A stretch of 6,204 nt of DNA from an uncultured Erysipelotrichaceae bacterium (GCA_947575425.1 CANPNQ010000068.1:1-6204); one strand, 5' to 3'. Counted from the first letter of the stretch, positions 1 to 5,669 are shown. Notes: generated by a model not told the origin, from the letters alone. Made by a program: numbers and translations.

Positions 1-1057
1 CTCTGCCAAAATGCCCATAACAGGCAGTCTGTTTATAAATCGGTCGACAGAGATCTAATTCAGCGATGATGTGAGCGACCTCAAAATTGAAGTTTTTCTC
101 GATGATCTCCAATATCTCCTCATTTGATTTGACTCCCGTGCCAAAGGTATCGACCATGATTGAAACCGGCTTCGCCTTGCCAATCGCATAGGCAACCTGT
201 ATCTCACATTTGCGTGCCAGCTGATGTGCAACGATGTTTTTTGCGACATAGCGACAATAATAAGCCGCAGAGCGATCTACTTTGGATGGATCTTTGCTGG
301 AGAAGCAGCCTCCGCCAATCCTTCCCATACCGCCATAGGTATCCACAACAATCTTTCTGCCGGTGGTTCCGCTGTCGCCAAAGCTGCCGCCCAAAACAAA
401 GCTGCCGCTGGGATTAATCAAAAATTTGGTATTTTCATCGATCAGCTTCGGGTCGATAGTCGGTTGAATGACTTCTTTCATGATGAGATCGGCAATCTCC
501 TCCTGCGTAGCATCCTTACTATGCTGGGTAGATACCACGATCGTATCAATGCGCTTCACATGATCATCTTCATATTCTACACTGACCTGTGTTTTGCCAT
601 CAGGCTTTAATATCGGATGGTCGCCTCTAACATCGCTTAGGCGCTTGGCCAAGCGATGCGCATAATCGATCGCTGCTGGCATATAGTTATCCGTATCATC
701 ACACGCATAACCAAACATGATGCCCTGATCTCCTGCGCCCATTGCACTTCCATCCTGCATCACAGCCTGATTGATCTCATTGGACTGCTTGTTCACCTTT
801 ACCATCACATGATAGGTTTCCTCATAACCAATCTCACGGATCGTATCCAAAGCGATTTGCTCATAATCAATCACCGCATTGGTATTCGCTTCTCCATAAA
901 TCAGGACAAAATCATCCTTGATCGTACATTCTACTGCCATTTTCGAGGTTGGATCCTGTGCCAGTGCGGCATCTAAAATACCATCAGCGATCTGATCGCA
1001 AATCTTATCCGGATGTCCTTCGGTAATACTTTCTGATGTAAAAACATAACGGTTCAT
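1..1057 (-). CDS. metK: S-adenosylmethionine synthetase (methionine adenosyltransferase), C-terminus cut by window edge
   Basis: This cytosolic enzyme makes S-adenosylmethionine from ATP and methionine, releasing phosphate and pyrophosphate. Translating the minus strand from ATG at 1057 gives 352 codons without a stop. It begins MNRYVFTSESITEGHPDKIC, with the catalytic His of GHPDK. It then shows GAGDQGIMFGY (signature 1, ATP binding), TGRKIVVDTYGG, GGGCFSSKDPSKVDRS (the P-loop-like signature 2, keeping the active-site Lys and Asp residues) and, at the edge, a YGHFGR motif. The family is usually 380-400 residues, so about 20-30 are missing off the left edge. Signature 2 is preceded by GRI where many bacteria have ARH, and has CFSS instead of AFSG; both fit the family pattern. 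The start is fixed by AGGAGG at 1065-1070, 7 nt upstream. A SAM-I riboswitch precedes it, which independently supports the call. Confidence 0.97.
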   Translation of the reverse strand, partial: MNRYVFTSESITEGHPDKICDQIADGILDAALAQDPTSKMAVECTIKDDFVLIYGEANTNAVIDYEQIALDTIREIGYEETYHVMVKVNKQSNEINQAVMQDGSAMGAGDQGIMFGYACDDTDNYMPAAIDYAHRLAKRLSDVRGDHPILKPDGKTQVSVEYEDDHVKRIDTIVVSTQHSKDATQEEIADLIMKEVIQPTIDPKLIDENTKFLINPSGSFVLGGSFGDSGTTGRKIVVDTYGGMGRIGGGCFSSKDPSKVDRSAAYYCRYVAKNIVAHQLARKCEIQVAYAIGKAKPVSIMVDTFGTGVKSNEEILEIIEKNFNFEVAHIIAELDLCRPIYKQTACYGHFGR

Positions 1058-1071
1058 ATGAATTCCTCCTA

Positions 1072-1099
1072 TAAAAAAGCCTTCTGACAAGAGAAGGCT
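1072..1099 (-). terminator. Intrinsic terminator of the metK SAM riboswitch
   Basis: On the minus strand AGCCTTCT (1099-1092) pairs perfectly with AGAAGGCT (1085-1078) around a 6-nt loop, followed at once by a T run (1078-1073). It lies directly after the SAM-I aptamer and abuts the metK Shine-Dalgarno sequence (1065-1070), so termination here would remove metK from the transcript. The loop-side sequence CTCTTGTC (1093-1086) is also the partner in the competing antiterminator, so the two structures are mutually exclusive. Confidence 0.92.
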
Positions 1100-1117
1100 A
1101 CTATCATCATCATACGC

Positions 1118-1210
1118 ATCTCTTATCGCTGTCAGCATTACCACCTTGCCATAGGCAGGTTGGCGTGGGATCAAACGAGCTAACTCTCTAACCCAACTCT
1201 TGATAATAAG
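1118..1210 (-). promoter_or_regulatory. SAM-I (S-box) riboswitch aptamer controlling metK
   Basis: Read on the minus strand, the S-box landmarks occur in order: TTATCAAGAG at the 5' side (1206-1197), a GATCCCACGCCAACC segment, a P3 hairpin ACCTGCC/GGCAAGGT, AAGGTGGTAATGC (compare the family's AAGGUGCUAAnUCC), a short P4 hairpin GCTGACAGC, and GATAAGAG closing P1 (1127-1120). P1 can form from TTATC (1206-1202) with GATAA (1127-1123). GATAAGAG can instead pair over 8 bp (one G-U) with CTCTTGTC at 1093-1086, which destroys the terminator. By family logic, bound SAM stabilises P1 and allows termination, while low SAM allows the antiterminator and metK expression. Some core bases differ from the commonest consensus (AGAGAG where AGGGA is usual), so it is a slight variant. 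Confidence 0.92.
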
Positions 1211-1219
1211 GCTGACTAT

Positions 1220-1248
1220 ATTAAACCACAGTATTGACGTAATTGCAA
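1220..1248 (-). promoter_or_regulatory. Probable metK promoter (extended -10)
   Basis: On the minus strand TTGCAA (1248-1243) is followed after 17 nt by TTTAAT (1225-1220), preceded by TGG, which gives an extended -10 of the TGn type. Transcription would start near 1213, just before the riboswitch P1 strand, exactly where a riboswitch transcript should begin. The -35 is a weak match (4 of 6); the -10 matches 5 of 6. Confidence 0.65.
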
Positions 1249-1249
1249 C

Positions 1250-1289
1250 TAAAAAACGAAAAATCGTAAGCTGCTTCACGAAAATCGTA
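1250..1289 (-). terminator. Possible terminator after the AraC gene, built from two near-identical mini-hairpins
   Basis: The minus strand holds ACGATTTTCGT (1288-1278) and ACGATTTTTCGT (1267-1256), each self-complementary through ACGA/TCGT. Between them is CGT-g-AAG-cag-CTT-ACG, a weak 6-bp stem. The whole block is followed by six T (1256-1251). This could end the AraC transcript before the metK promoter, but the stems are short and AT-rich and the T run sits only a few bases upstream of the metK -35. Confidence 0.35.
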
Positions 1290-1335
1290 GAGAGAATAAT
1301 AGAAGGATAGGGAGTGCTTCCTATAGAAATGCAAA

Positions 1336-2217
1336 TCAGTATGCTCCCCTGCGGTATCGGCTTCGATAGGCACGGGGCGTGCATTTCATCTTGTCCTTAA
1401 AGCATTTACCGAAATAGCTCAACTGATGAAATCCCGTTTGTTCCGCAATTTCACCAATCGGCAATGCGCTGTTTTTTAACAGATCCGCTGCTTTGGATAA
1501 GCGATATTCGCATAAATACTTCATCGGTGTCGTATACAATTTATCCTTGAAGCAACGCAGGCATTCAGATGGACTCACCTGTGCGCTTTTTGCCAACTGC
1601 TCCAGTGTGATATCCTCATGATAATGTGCTTCGATATAATGGAGAAATAATCCTATGCGCTCATTGGCTGCATCTCCTTTTTCCTCTTTCACAGCGATGT
1701 TCTTTTGTAGGATCAGCCACAGCGTATGTAATAACACAAGCACCTCATAAGCATACCATGCATCTTTTTGCTTCTCCAGTTGGGAGAGCTGTTTCAGCTT
1801 ATCCAGTGCATCCGCATGCCATGCTTGTCTTCCATCCATCAAATACAGCATCATCTGTTTATGATCCATGAACTGGTATACCATGCTTTTGATAGGAGAT
1901 CCTAAGTAAAATTCAAGAAAATAGGCGGGAAAGCGAATGCTGTTGTAATGGCATTTCCCGATGTTTTCGATGCGGTGTACGACACTGCGATTGATAAAAG
2001 CACCCTGTGCCTCCCGCAAACGTACAACTTCATTTAATGTTGTGATCTCAATGTTTCCTTGTATGACATAGACAAATTGCAGATCCTCATGCCAGTGCAT
2101 CACACGAAAACCACTGCTGCGGGGATAGCTTTCTTCATCAATGACTTCCATGTTCAAATAAGGAAAATCCGTGTGCCGGTTGAGATTCTTTGCATTGATA
2201 TATTGGTTTTGCTTCAT
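1336..2217 (-). CDS. AraC-family transcriptional regulator, cupin sensor plus double HTH
   Basis: This 293-residue DNA-binding regulator has the standard AraC-family size and layout. Residues ~20-100 form a cupin-type sensing domain: HWHEDLQFVYVIQGNIEI at 41-58 carries the His-x-His and strand-turn-Gly pattern, and INRSVVHRIEN (75-85) follows. Residues ~186-290 form the HTH_18 domain. The first helix-turn-helix is DITLEQLAKSAQVSPSECLR (202-221). The second is LPIGEIAEQTGFHQLSYFGK (252-271), followed by FKDKMKCTPRAYR, the family's signature end. The start is ATG at 2217, because AGGAGG lies 6 nt upstream; a longer reading from TTG at 2259 would add 14 codons with no visible ribosome binding site. 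The gene faces away from a MATE transporter gene, the usual arrangement for a local regulator. The ligand cannot be read from sequence. Confidence 0.95.
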   Translation of the reverse strand: MKQNQYINAKNLNRHTDFPYLNMEVIDEESYPRSSGFRVMHWHEDLQFVYVIQGNIEITTLNEVVRLREAQGAFINRSVVHRIENIGKCHYNSIRFPAYFLEFYLGSPIKSMVYQFMDHKQMMLYLMDGRQAWHADALDKLKQLSQLEKQKDAWYAYEVLVLLHTLWLILQKNIAVKEEKGDAANERIGLFLHYIEAHYHEDITLEQLAKSAQVSPSECLRCFKDKLYTTPMKYLCEYRLSKAADLLKNSALPIGEIAEQTGFHQLSYFGKCFKDKMKCTPRAYRSRYRRGAY

Positions 2218-2223
2218 GAGCGC

Positions 2224-2229
2224 CCTCCT
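2224..2229 (-). promoter_or_regulatory. Ribosome binding site that fixes the AraC-family start
   Basis: Minus-strand AGGAGG is separated by GCGCTC from ATG at 2217-2215. It selects this start over the in-frame TTG at 2259-2257, whose upstream sequence is only A/T-rich. Confidence 0.85.
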
Positions 2230-2237
2230 GTATGACG

Positions 2238-2269
2238 ATATTTTAATATTTTTAGGCAATATTTTAATA
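2238..2269. repeat. 11-bp perfect direct repeat at 21-bp period, candidate AraC-family operator
   Basis: ATATTTTAATA occurs at 2238-2248 and again at 2259-2269, exactly 21 bp apart (two helical turns). Some flanking bases also match (G-n-C-n before, T at +2 and +4 after). If transporter transcription starts near 2303, the copies lie at about -65 to -55 and -44 to -34. That is close to the araI1-I2 geometry known for AraC activators. The copies also lie in the 5' leader of the AraC gene itself, which would allow autoregulation. AT-richness makes a chance match possible. Confidence 0.5.
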
Positions 2270-2287
2270 GTATATCTTCATTGACAA
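2261..2287 (-). promoter_or_regulatory. Weak candidate promoter for the AraC-family gene
   Basis: On the minus strand TTGTCA (2287-2282) is followed after 15 nt by TAAAAT (2266-2261). A TATACT (2274-2269) is an alternative -10 but has no -35 at normal spacing. Spacing of 15 is short, so the exact promoter is uncertain. It would overlap the transporter promoter region and the 21-bp-spaced repeat. Confidence 0.3.
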
Positions 2288-2296
2288 TGATATAAT
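2288..2296 (+). promoter_or_regulatory. Extended -10 promoter for the MATE transporter
   Basis: TGATATAAT (2288-2296) is a perfect TATAAT with the TGn extension. No good -35 lies 16-18 nt upstream (TAGTAT at 2268-2273), as expected of an activator-dependent promoter. A TTGACA at 2281-2286 is only 4 nt away, too close to act as its -35. The predicted start near 2303 gives a leader of about 215 nt before the transporter ATG. ACAAT (2284-2288) and ATTGT (2295-2299) form a small dyad over the -10. Confidence 0.6.
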
Positions 2297-2377
2297 TGTA
2301 TTCGATTTGGCAAGGATGTCAAGGAAATCAGGAACTATAAAAGCTTAGGCGGTGATCATTTTCATAGAAGGGAAGGG

Positions 2378-2515
2378 ATGACGCAAAAAGCATGCCGGCA
2401 CGAAATCGCTCATACTGCCAACCGCGCTATGATGGGCAATGAGAGCGATTCCTCCAACATAAGGAAATCACTTAACGACATTGATCAATTAAAAAAAACG
2501 AAAAGGGGGATGTAA
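2378..2515 (+). CDS. Possible 45-residue upstream ORF / leader peptide ahead of the MATE gene
   Basis: ATG at 2378 opens a 45-codon frame that starts MTQKACRHEIAH and ends KKTKRGM, with TAA at 2513-2515, 2 nt before the transporter ATG at 2518. A moderate Shine-Dalgarno-like AAGGG (2368-2372) lies 5 nt upstream. The frame is open further back, to a TGA at 2288-2290, but holds no other usual start codon. The final codons AGG GGG ATG overlap the transporter's ribosome binding site, so translation of this frame would be coupled to that of the transporter. The peptide is hydrophilic, with no signal peptide or membrane segment, and I recognise no family. It could be a regulatory leader peptide or a chance open frame; a leader hairpin lies inside it. 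No function is assigned. Confidence 0.35.
   Translation: MTQKACRHEIAHTANRAMMGNESDSSNIRKSLNDIDQLKKTKRGM
2404..2450 (+). promoter_or_regulatory. Imperfect hairpin in the MATE leader, possible RNA regulator
   Basis: AATCGCT (2404-2410) pairs with AGCGATT (2444-2450), CAT (2411-2413) with ATG (2439-2441) after a 2-nt bulge, and TGCC (2416-2419) with GGCA (2435-2438) after an AC bulge, leaving a ~15-nt loop. No T run follows, so it is not an intrinsic terminator. CCTCC (2451-2455), just after the stem, can pair with GGGGG (2505-2509) of the transporter's ribosome binding site (one G-U). I could not match it to a known riboswitch class. Confidence 0.45.
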
Positions 2516-2517
2516 AG

Positions 2518-3891
2518 ATGAAAACAAGACAGGTCGATTTTTCAAGCGGCAGGATCACGCACAATATCGTCAGTGTCGCAATGCCGATGCTCATTGCACA
2601 GGTGCTGAATCTGCTTTACAATATTGTGGATCGAATTTACATCGGTCAAATTCCGGAGGTGGGAACGATCGCCTTGGGCGCACTCGGCTTGTGCTTTCCC
2701 ATCATCTCTATCGTCACCGCATTCACCAATTTATTTGGAGCAGGCGGCGCTCCCTTATGCTCGATTGAGCGGGGCAAAGGAAACCGTGAGGAAGCGGAGC
2801 GGATCATGAACACTTCCTTTTATCTGTTGGTGATCACAGGAGTGGTTGTCACAATGATTGGTATTATTTTTTGTGAACCGCTGTTGTATTTGTTTGGGGC
2901 ATCCGATGCCAACATGGTATACGCTCAACCTTATATGCAAATCTATATGTGGGGTACGGTATTTTCCATGATCGCTTTGGGAATGAATCCTTTCATCAAT
3001 GCACAGGGTTTTGCGAATGTCGGTATGACTACGGTATTTCTGGGAGCTGCCTTGAATATCGTTCTGGATCCCCTGTTTATCTTTGTGCTGGATTTGGGAG
3101 TACAGGGAGCCGCATGGGCGACCATATGTTCTCAGCTAGTTTCAGCCATCTTCGTTCTGCGCTTTTTATTGGTCGGCAGATCCGAACTGCACATCCATTT
3201 AAAGAAAGGATATTTCTGTGAGCGCAAGCAGGTGGGAAATATCATCGGTTTGGGAAGTGCCAGTTTTGTAATGCAATGTACCAATAGTCTTGTGCAGATC
3301 AGCGCCAATCATGTATTGGGAACCTTTGGCGGCGATCTATATATTTCCACAATGACGATTATCAATTCCGTGCGGCAGATCTTGGACACGCCGGTTCATG
3401 CGATCTCGGAAGGCGCATCTCCGGTGTTAAGCTATAACTATGGCGCAGGTAATTATGCCGGTGTCAAACAGGCAATCCGTTTTGTGACGTTATCAGAACT
3501 CGCTTATACAGCCATTGTTTGGGGGCTGATCCTTCTATGTCCTACCATGTTTATCGCCATTTTCAATTCCGACAGTATGCTGATGGAGATTGCTGTGCCC
3601 GCACTTCACACGTATTTCTTCGCCTTTATTTTTCAGGCACTGATGTACAGTGCACAGATGGTATTTAAAGCATTGAATAAAAAGAAGCAGGCGATTTTCT
3701 TTTCCTTATTGCGAAAGGTCATCATTGTGGTACCTTTGACATATCTGCTGCCACATGTGGGAGGTTTGGGCGCAATGGGAGTATTTATCGCAGAGCCGGT
3801 ATCGAATTTTGTCGGTGGATGTATTTGTTTTGGGGCCATGATTTATACCGTATTACCGGAGCTGAAGGAAAAAGCGGAGAATAAGGAGTAA
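2518..3891 (+). CDS. MATE-family multidrug/cation antiporter, MepA-like
   Basis: This 457-residue inner-membrane protein has the length and 12-helix pattern of MATE exporters, which expel cationic drugs or metabolites using a Na+ or H+ gradient. Family features in order are: an N-terminal amphipathic stretch; helix 1 with PMLIAQVLNLLYNIVDRIYIG (23-43); GAGGAPLCSIERGKGNREEA (74-93), the loop after helix 2; NIVLDPLFIF (180-189) and GVQGAAWAT (194-202) near helices 5-6; and in the second half EGASPVLSYNYGAGN (298-312), the matching repeat motif. The C-terminus is charged and cytoplasmic (ELKEKAENKE). The start is ATG at 2518, with an AGGGGG site at 2504-2509. It is divergent from an AraC-family gene that probably controls it. 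MepA/DinF-type is my best subfamily guess; substrate is unknown. Confidence 0.95.
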   Translation: MKTRQVDFSSGRITHNIVSVAMPMLIAQVLNLLYNIVDRIYIGQIPEVGTIALGALGLCFPIISIVTAFTNLFGAGGAPLCSIERGKGNREEAERIMNTSFYLLVITGVVVTMIGIIFCEPLLYLFGASDANMVYAQPYMQIYMWGTVFSMIALGMNPFINAQGFANVGMTTVFLGAALNIVLDPLFIFVLDLGVQGAAWATICSQLVSAIFVLRFLLVGRSELHIHLKKGYFCERKQVGNIIGLGSASFVMQCTNSLVQISANHVLGTFGGDLYISTMTIINSVRQILDTPVHAISEGASPVLSYNYGAGNYAGVKQAIRFVTLSELAYTAIVWGLILLCPTMFIAIFNSDSMLMEIAVPALHTYFFAFIFQALMYSAQMVFKALNKKKQAIFFSLLRKVIIVVPLTYLLPHVGGLGAMGVFIAEPVSNFVGGCICFGAMIYTVLPELKEKAENKE

Positions 3892-3946
3892 GTAAGGTTT
3901 GTTTTCTTCTACACTCATTGACTGCTTTACTCATGCCTTATTTTTT
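3890..3946 (+). terminator. Weak candidate terminator after the MATE gene
   Basis: AAGTAAGG (3890-3897, overlapping the stop codon) can pair over 8 bp with CCTTATTT (3936-3943, one G-U), and a T run (3941-3946) follows. The 38-nt loop is large for an intrinsic terminator, so this is tentative. Confidence 0.25.
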
Positions 3947-4230
3947 ACTAACGAAATTATTACTTTTTGATGCGAATACTTTGTTTACCTCACTCGTGTT
4001 GATACGTGCTATTTTAAAAGATTTCTCTTTATGTATAAAAGGAATAGAACAGTGCTCTATCTTTTAGATAATCATACTCCATCGGCTTTGCCTTTGGTTT
4101 GTTTGTCGTTCTCTGGCGATAGCGCACTTTCCTTAGACATATAGATTCACACCCTTTCTTACTTCATTCCCAATTCTTACAAACAAATTATATCAAAGCG
4201 GTAGTTTATATAAAAGTTTTCTTTTTTTCT
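3947..4230. other. Intergenic stretch without a convincing gene
   Basis: This AT-rich stretch has no supportable gene. The minus strand is open for 45 codons from 4163 to a stop at 4029-4031, but has only a GTG start (4127) and no ribosome binding site. Its translation (RYRQRTTNKPKAKPMEYDYL and on) is basic and unrecognised, and might be a decayed gene end. The rest is pyrimidine-rich filler on the plus strand. Confidence 0.4.
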
Positions 4231-4262
4231 CTTTCGGAGCTTCAAAATTAGATAAAACGTAG

Positions 4263-4284
4263 AAATACGCAAAATTACCGAAAG
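4263..4284 (+). repeat. 22-bp direct repeat, copy 1, upstream of the ATPase promoter
   Basis: It begins AAATACGC, continues AAAATT, has A at 4277 and ends CCGAAAG. It matches copy 2 (4339-4360) at 21 of 22 positions. It ends 6 nt upstream of the -35 (4291-4296). With a start near 4326 its centre is at about -52, a normal place for a regulator site. CTTTCGG at 4231-4237 is an inverted copy of its last 7 bases. Confidence 0.85.
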
Positions 4285-4290
4285 TGAATA

Positions 4291-4319
4291 TTGACGAAGG
4301 AAAGAGCATATGCTATCAT
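4291..4319 (+). promoter_or_regulatory. Strong sigma-70/A-type promoter for the AAA ATPase gene
   Basis: TTGACG (4291-4296, 5 of 6 consensus) and TATCAT (4314-4319, 5 of 6) are separated by exactly 17 nt, predicting a start near 4326 and a ~45-nt leader. The spacer ends in AGCATATGCT (4305-4314), a perfect 10-bp palindrome overlapping the first -10 base. The promoter sits between two copies of a 22-bp repeat. Confidence 0.75.
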
Positions 4320-4338
4320 AAAACATGTAAAATTGTGT

Positions 4339-4360
4339 AAATACGCAAAATTCCCGAAAG
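4339..4360 (+). repeat. 22-bp direct repeat, copy 2, adjoining the ATPase ribosome binding site
   Basis: This is the same element as at 4263-4284 except for C at 4353. It lies in the transcribed leader, and its last base (G 4360) is the first base of GAGGTG (4360-4365), the Shine-Dalgarno site 5 nt before ATG 4371. A protein bound here could block elongation or, on RNA, translation. The two copies are 76 bp apart start to start. Confidence 0.85.
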
Positions 4361-4370
4361 AGGTGTAGCT

Positions 4371-5669
4371 ATGATTGAAAGAAAGCAATATCTAGAAAGA
4401 TTAATTTCAAAAAAAGAGAACGGTCTTGTAAAGGTCATTACCGGTATCAGACGATGTGGCAAATCTTACATTCTTTTCAACATATACAAAAACTATTTGC
4501 AGTCTATCGGTGTAGAGGAGGGGTGCATTATCTGCCTTGCTCTTGACGATGATGAGAGTATTAAATATCGCAATCCACTTGAGCTCGGTAAGTATATTCG
4601 TAGCTTAACTGCCGACAAGAGCAAAATCTATTATGTATTTCTCGACGAGATACAGAAGGTTGTTACCATTCAAAATCCTTATATCGAAGGCGCTGAAGAC
4701 AAGATCGGTTTCGTAGACGTCGTTCTTGGTCTTATGAAACAAGACAATATTGATGTGTATGTAACTGGAAGCAACTCCAAGATGCTGTCCACTGATATTC
4801 TGACTGAATTCCGCGGTCGTGGAGATGAGATAAGGGTCAATCCCTTGTCGTTTGAGGAGTTTTATAACGCTTTTGAAGGTGACAAACGCGATGCGTGGCG
4901 AGAGTATTATACCTATGGTGGCTTACCTCTAGTAATGAAGATGAAAGGACATGAAGAAAAAGCAAAATATCTGCAATCGCTGTTCGACAAGATCTATCTC
5001 GGTGATATCATAGAGCGCAATAAAATCATAAAGGACAAGTCGATTCTTGATGATATACTAAATATCGTTTCTTCGTCTATCGGCTCGCTGACCAACGCAG
5101 GCAAAATTGCCAAAACCTTTAAAAGCGAAAGGCAAGTCACTATAAGTGACGATACTGTCAGCAGATATTTGGATTTCTTCATTGATGCTTTTATGCTATA
5201 TAAAGCGAATCGTTATGATGTGAAAGGAAGAAAATATATTGGATCTCCGTTGAAGTATTATTTCAGCGATGTCGGCTTGCGTAATGCAAGACTCAATTTC
5301 CGTCAGCAGGAAGAGAACCATATTATGGAAAATATCATCTACAATGAGCTTTGTATCCGTGATTTCACCGTAGATGTAGGCGTTGTTGAATATTGCTACA
5401 AAGACGAACATAAAAAAAGCAAGCGCACGCAGTTGGAAATCGACTTTGTAGCGAATAAGGGCAGTAAAAAATATTATATCCAGTCTGCGCTTACTATTGC
5501 CGATGAAGAAAAGCGCAATCAGGAGATCTGTTCCTTAAAGCGCATAGGGGATTCCTTCAAAAAAATCGTTGTAGTCAAAGACAATATCCTCCCTTGGTAC
5601 GATAATGACGGAATCCTCTACATTGGTATTGAACAGTTCCTGCTTGATCAAAATGCAGTGGATATATGA
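4371..5669 (+). CDS. AAA-family ATPase with DUF4143-like C-terminus (COG1373 type)
   Basis: This 432-residue soluble protein is of the AAA_14/DUF4143 type, usually 380-450 residues. Residues ~15-150 are the ATPase: Walker A GIRRCGKS (25-32), Walker B YYVFLDEIQ (87-95) and a sensor-like VYVTGSNSKML (129-139), then EFRGRG (146-151) and the family's VNPLSFEEF (156-164) and YTYGGLP (180-186). Residues ~200-300 look like a helical/winged region (DTVSRYLDFFIDAFMLYKANRYD, 261-283). The C-terminal part has NIIYNELCIR (321-330), QLEIDFVA (354-361) and KYYIQSA (367-373). That is the core pattern of the PD-(D/E)XK nuclease-like fold, with Gln where an active enzyme often has Lys. The family is abundant and often multicopy in gut bacteria and archaea; its function is not established. 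It stands alone, with its own promoter bracketed by 22-bp repeats, and starts at ATG 4371 (GAGGTG at 4360-4365). Confidence 0.93.
   Translation: MIERKQYLERLISKKENGLVKVITGIRRCGKSYILFNIYKNYLQSIGVEEGCIICLALDDDESIKYRNPLELGKYIRSLTADKSKIYYVFLDEIQKVVTIQNPYIEGAEDKIGFVDVVLGLMKQDNIDVYVTGSNSKMLSTDILTEFRGRGDEIRVNPLSFEEFYNAFEGDKRDAWREYYTYGGLPLVMKMKGHEEKAKYLQSLFDKIYLGDIIERNKIIKDKSILDDILNIVSSSIGSLTNAGKIAKTFKSERQVTISDDTVSRYLDFFIDAFMLYKANRYDVKGRKYIGSPLKYYFSDVGLRNARLNFRQQEENHIMENIIYNELCIRDFTVDVGVVEYCYKDEHKKSKRTQLEIDFVANKGSKKYYIQSALTIADEEKRNQEICSLKRIGDSFKKIVVVKDNILPWYDNDGILYIGIEQFLLDQNAVDI

Noticed and set aside
224..976. Plus-strand frames of 106-128 codons opposite metK
   Set aside because: They lie antisense to a clearly conserved metK frame and their translations show no family features.
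1626..1871. Plus-strand 81-codon frame opposite the AraC-family gene
   Set aside because: It is antisense to a well-supported regulator and shows no recognisable motif.
2257..2259. TTG start extending the AraC-family protein by 14 residues (307 in total)
   Set aside because: There is no ribosome binding site upstream of it, while ATG at 2217-2215 has AGGAGG at 6-nt spacing. The added stretch also lies over the promoter/operator repeats.
2281..2296. TTGACA and TATAAT read as one promoter
   Set aside because: The hexamers are only 4 nt apart, far from the 16-18 nt required. The TGATATAAT extended -10 is the better explanation.
4029..4163. Minus-strand open stretch of 45 codons ending at 4029
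   Set aside because: It has only a GTG start, no ribosome binding site and no recognisable product; a length expected by chance in an intergenic region.
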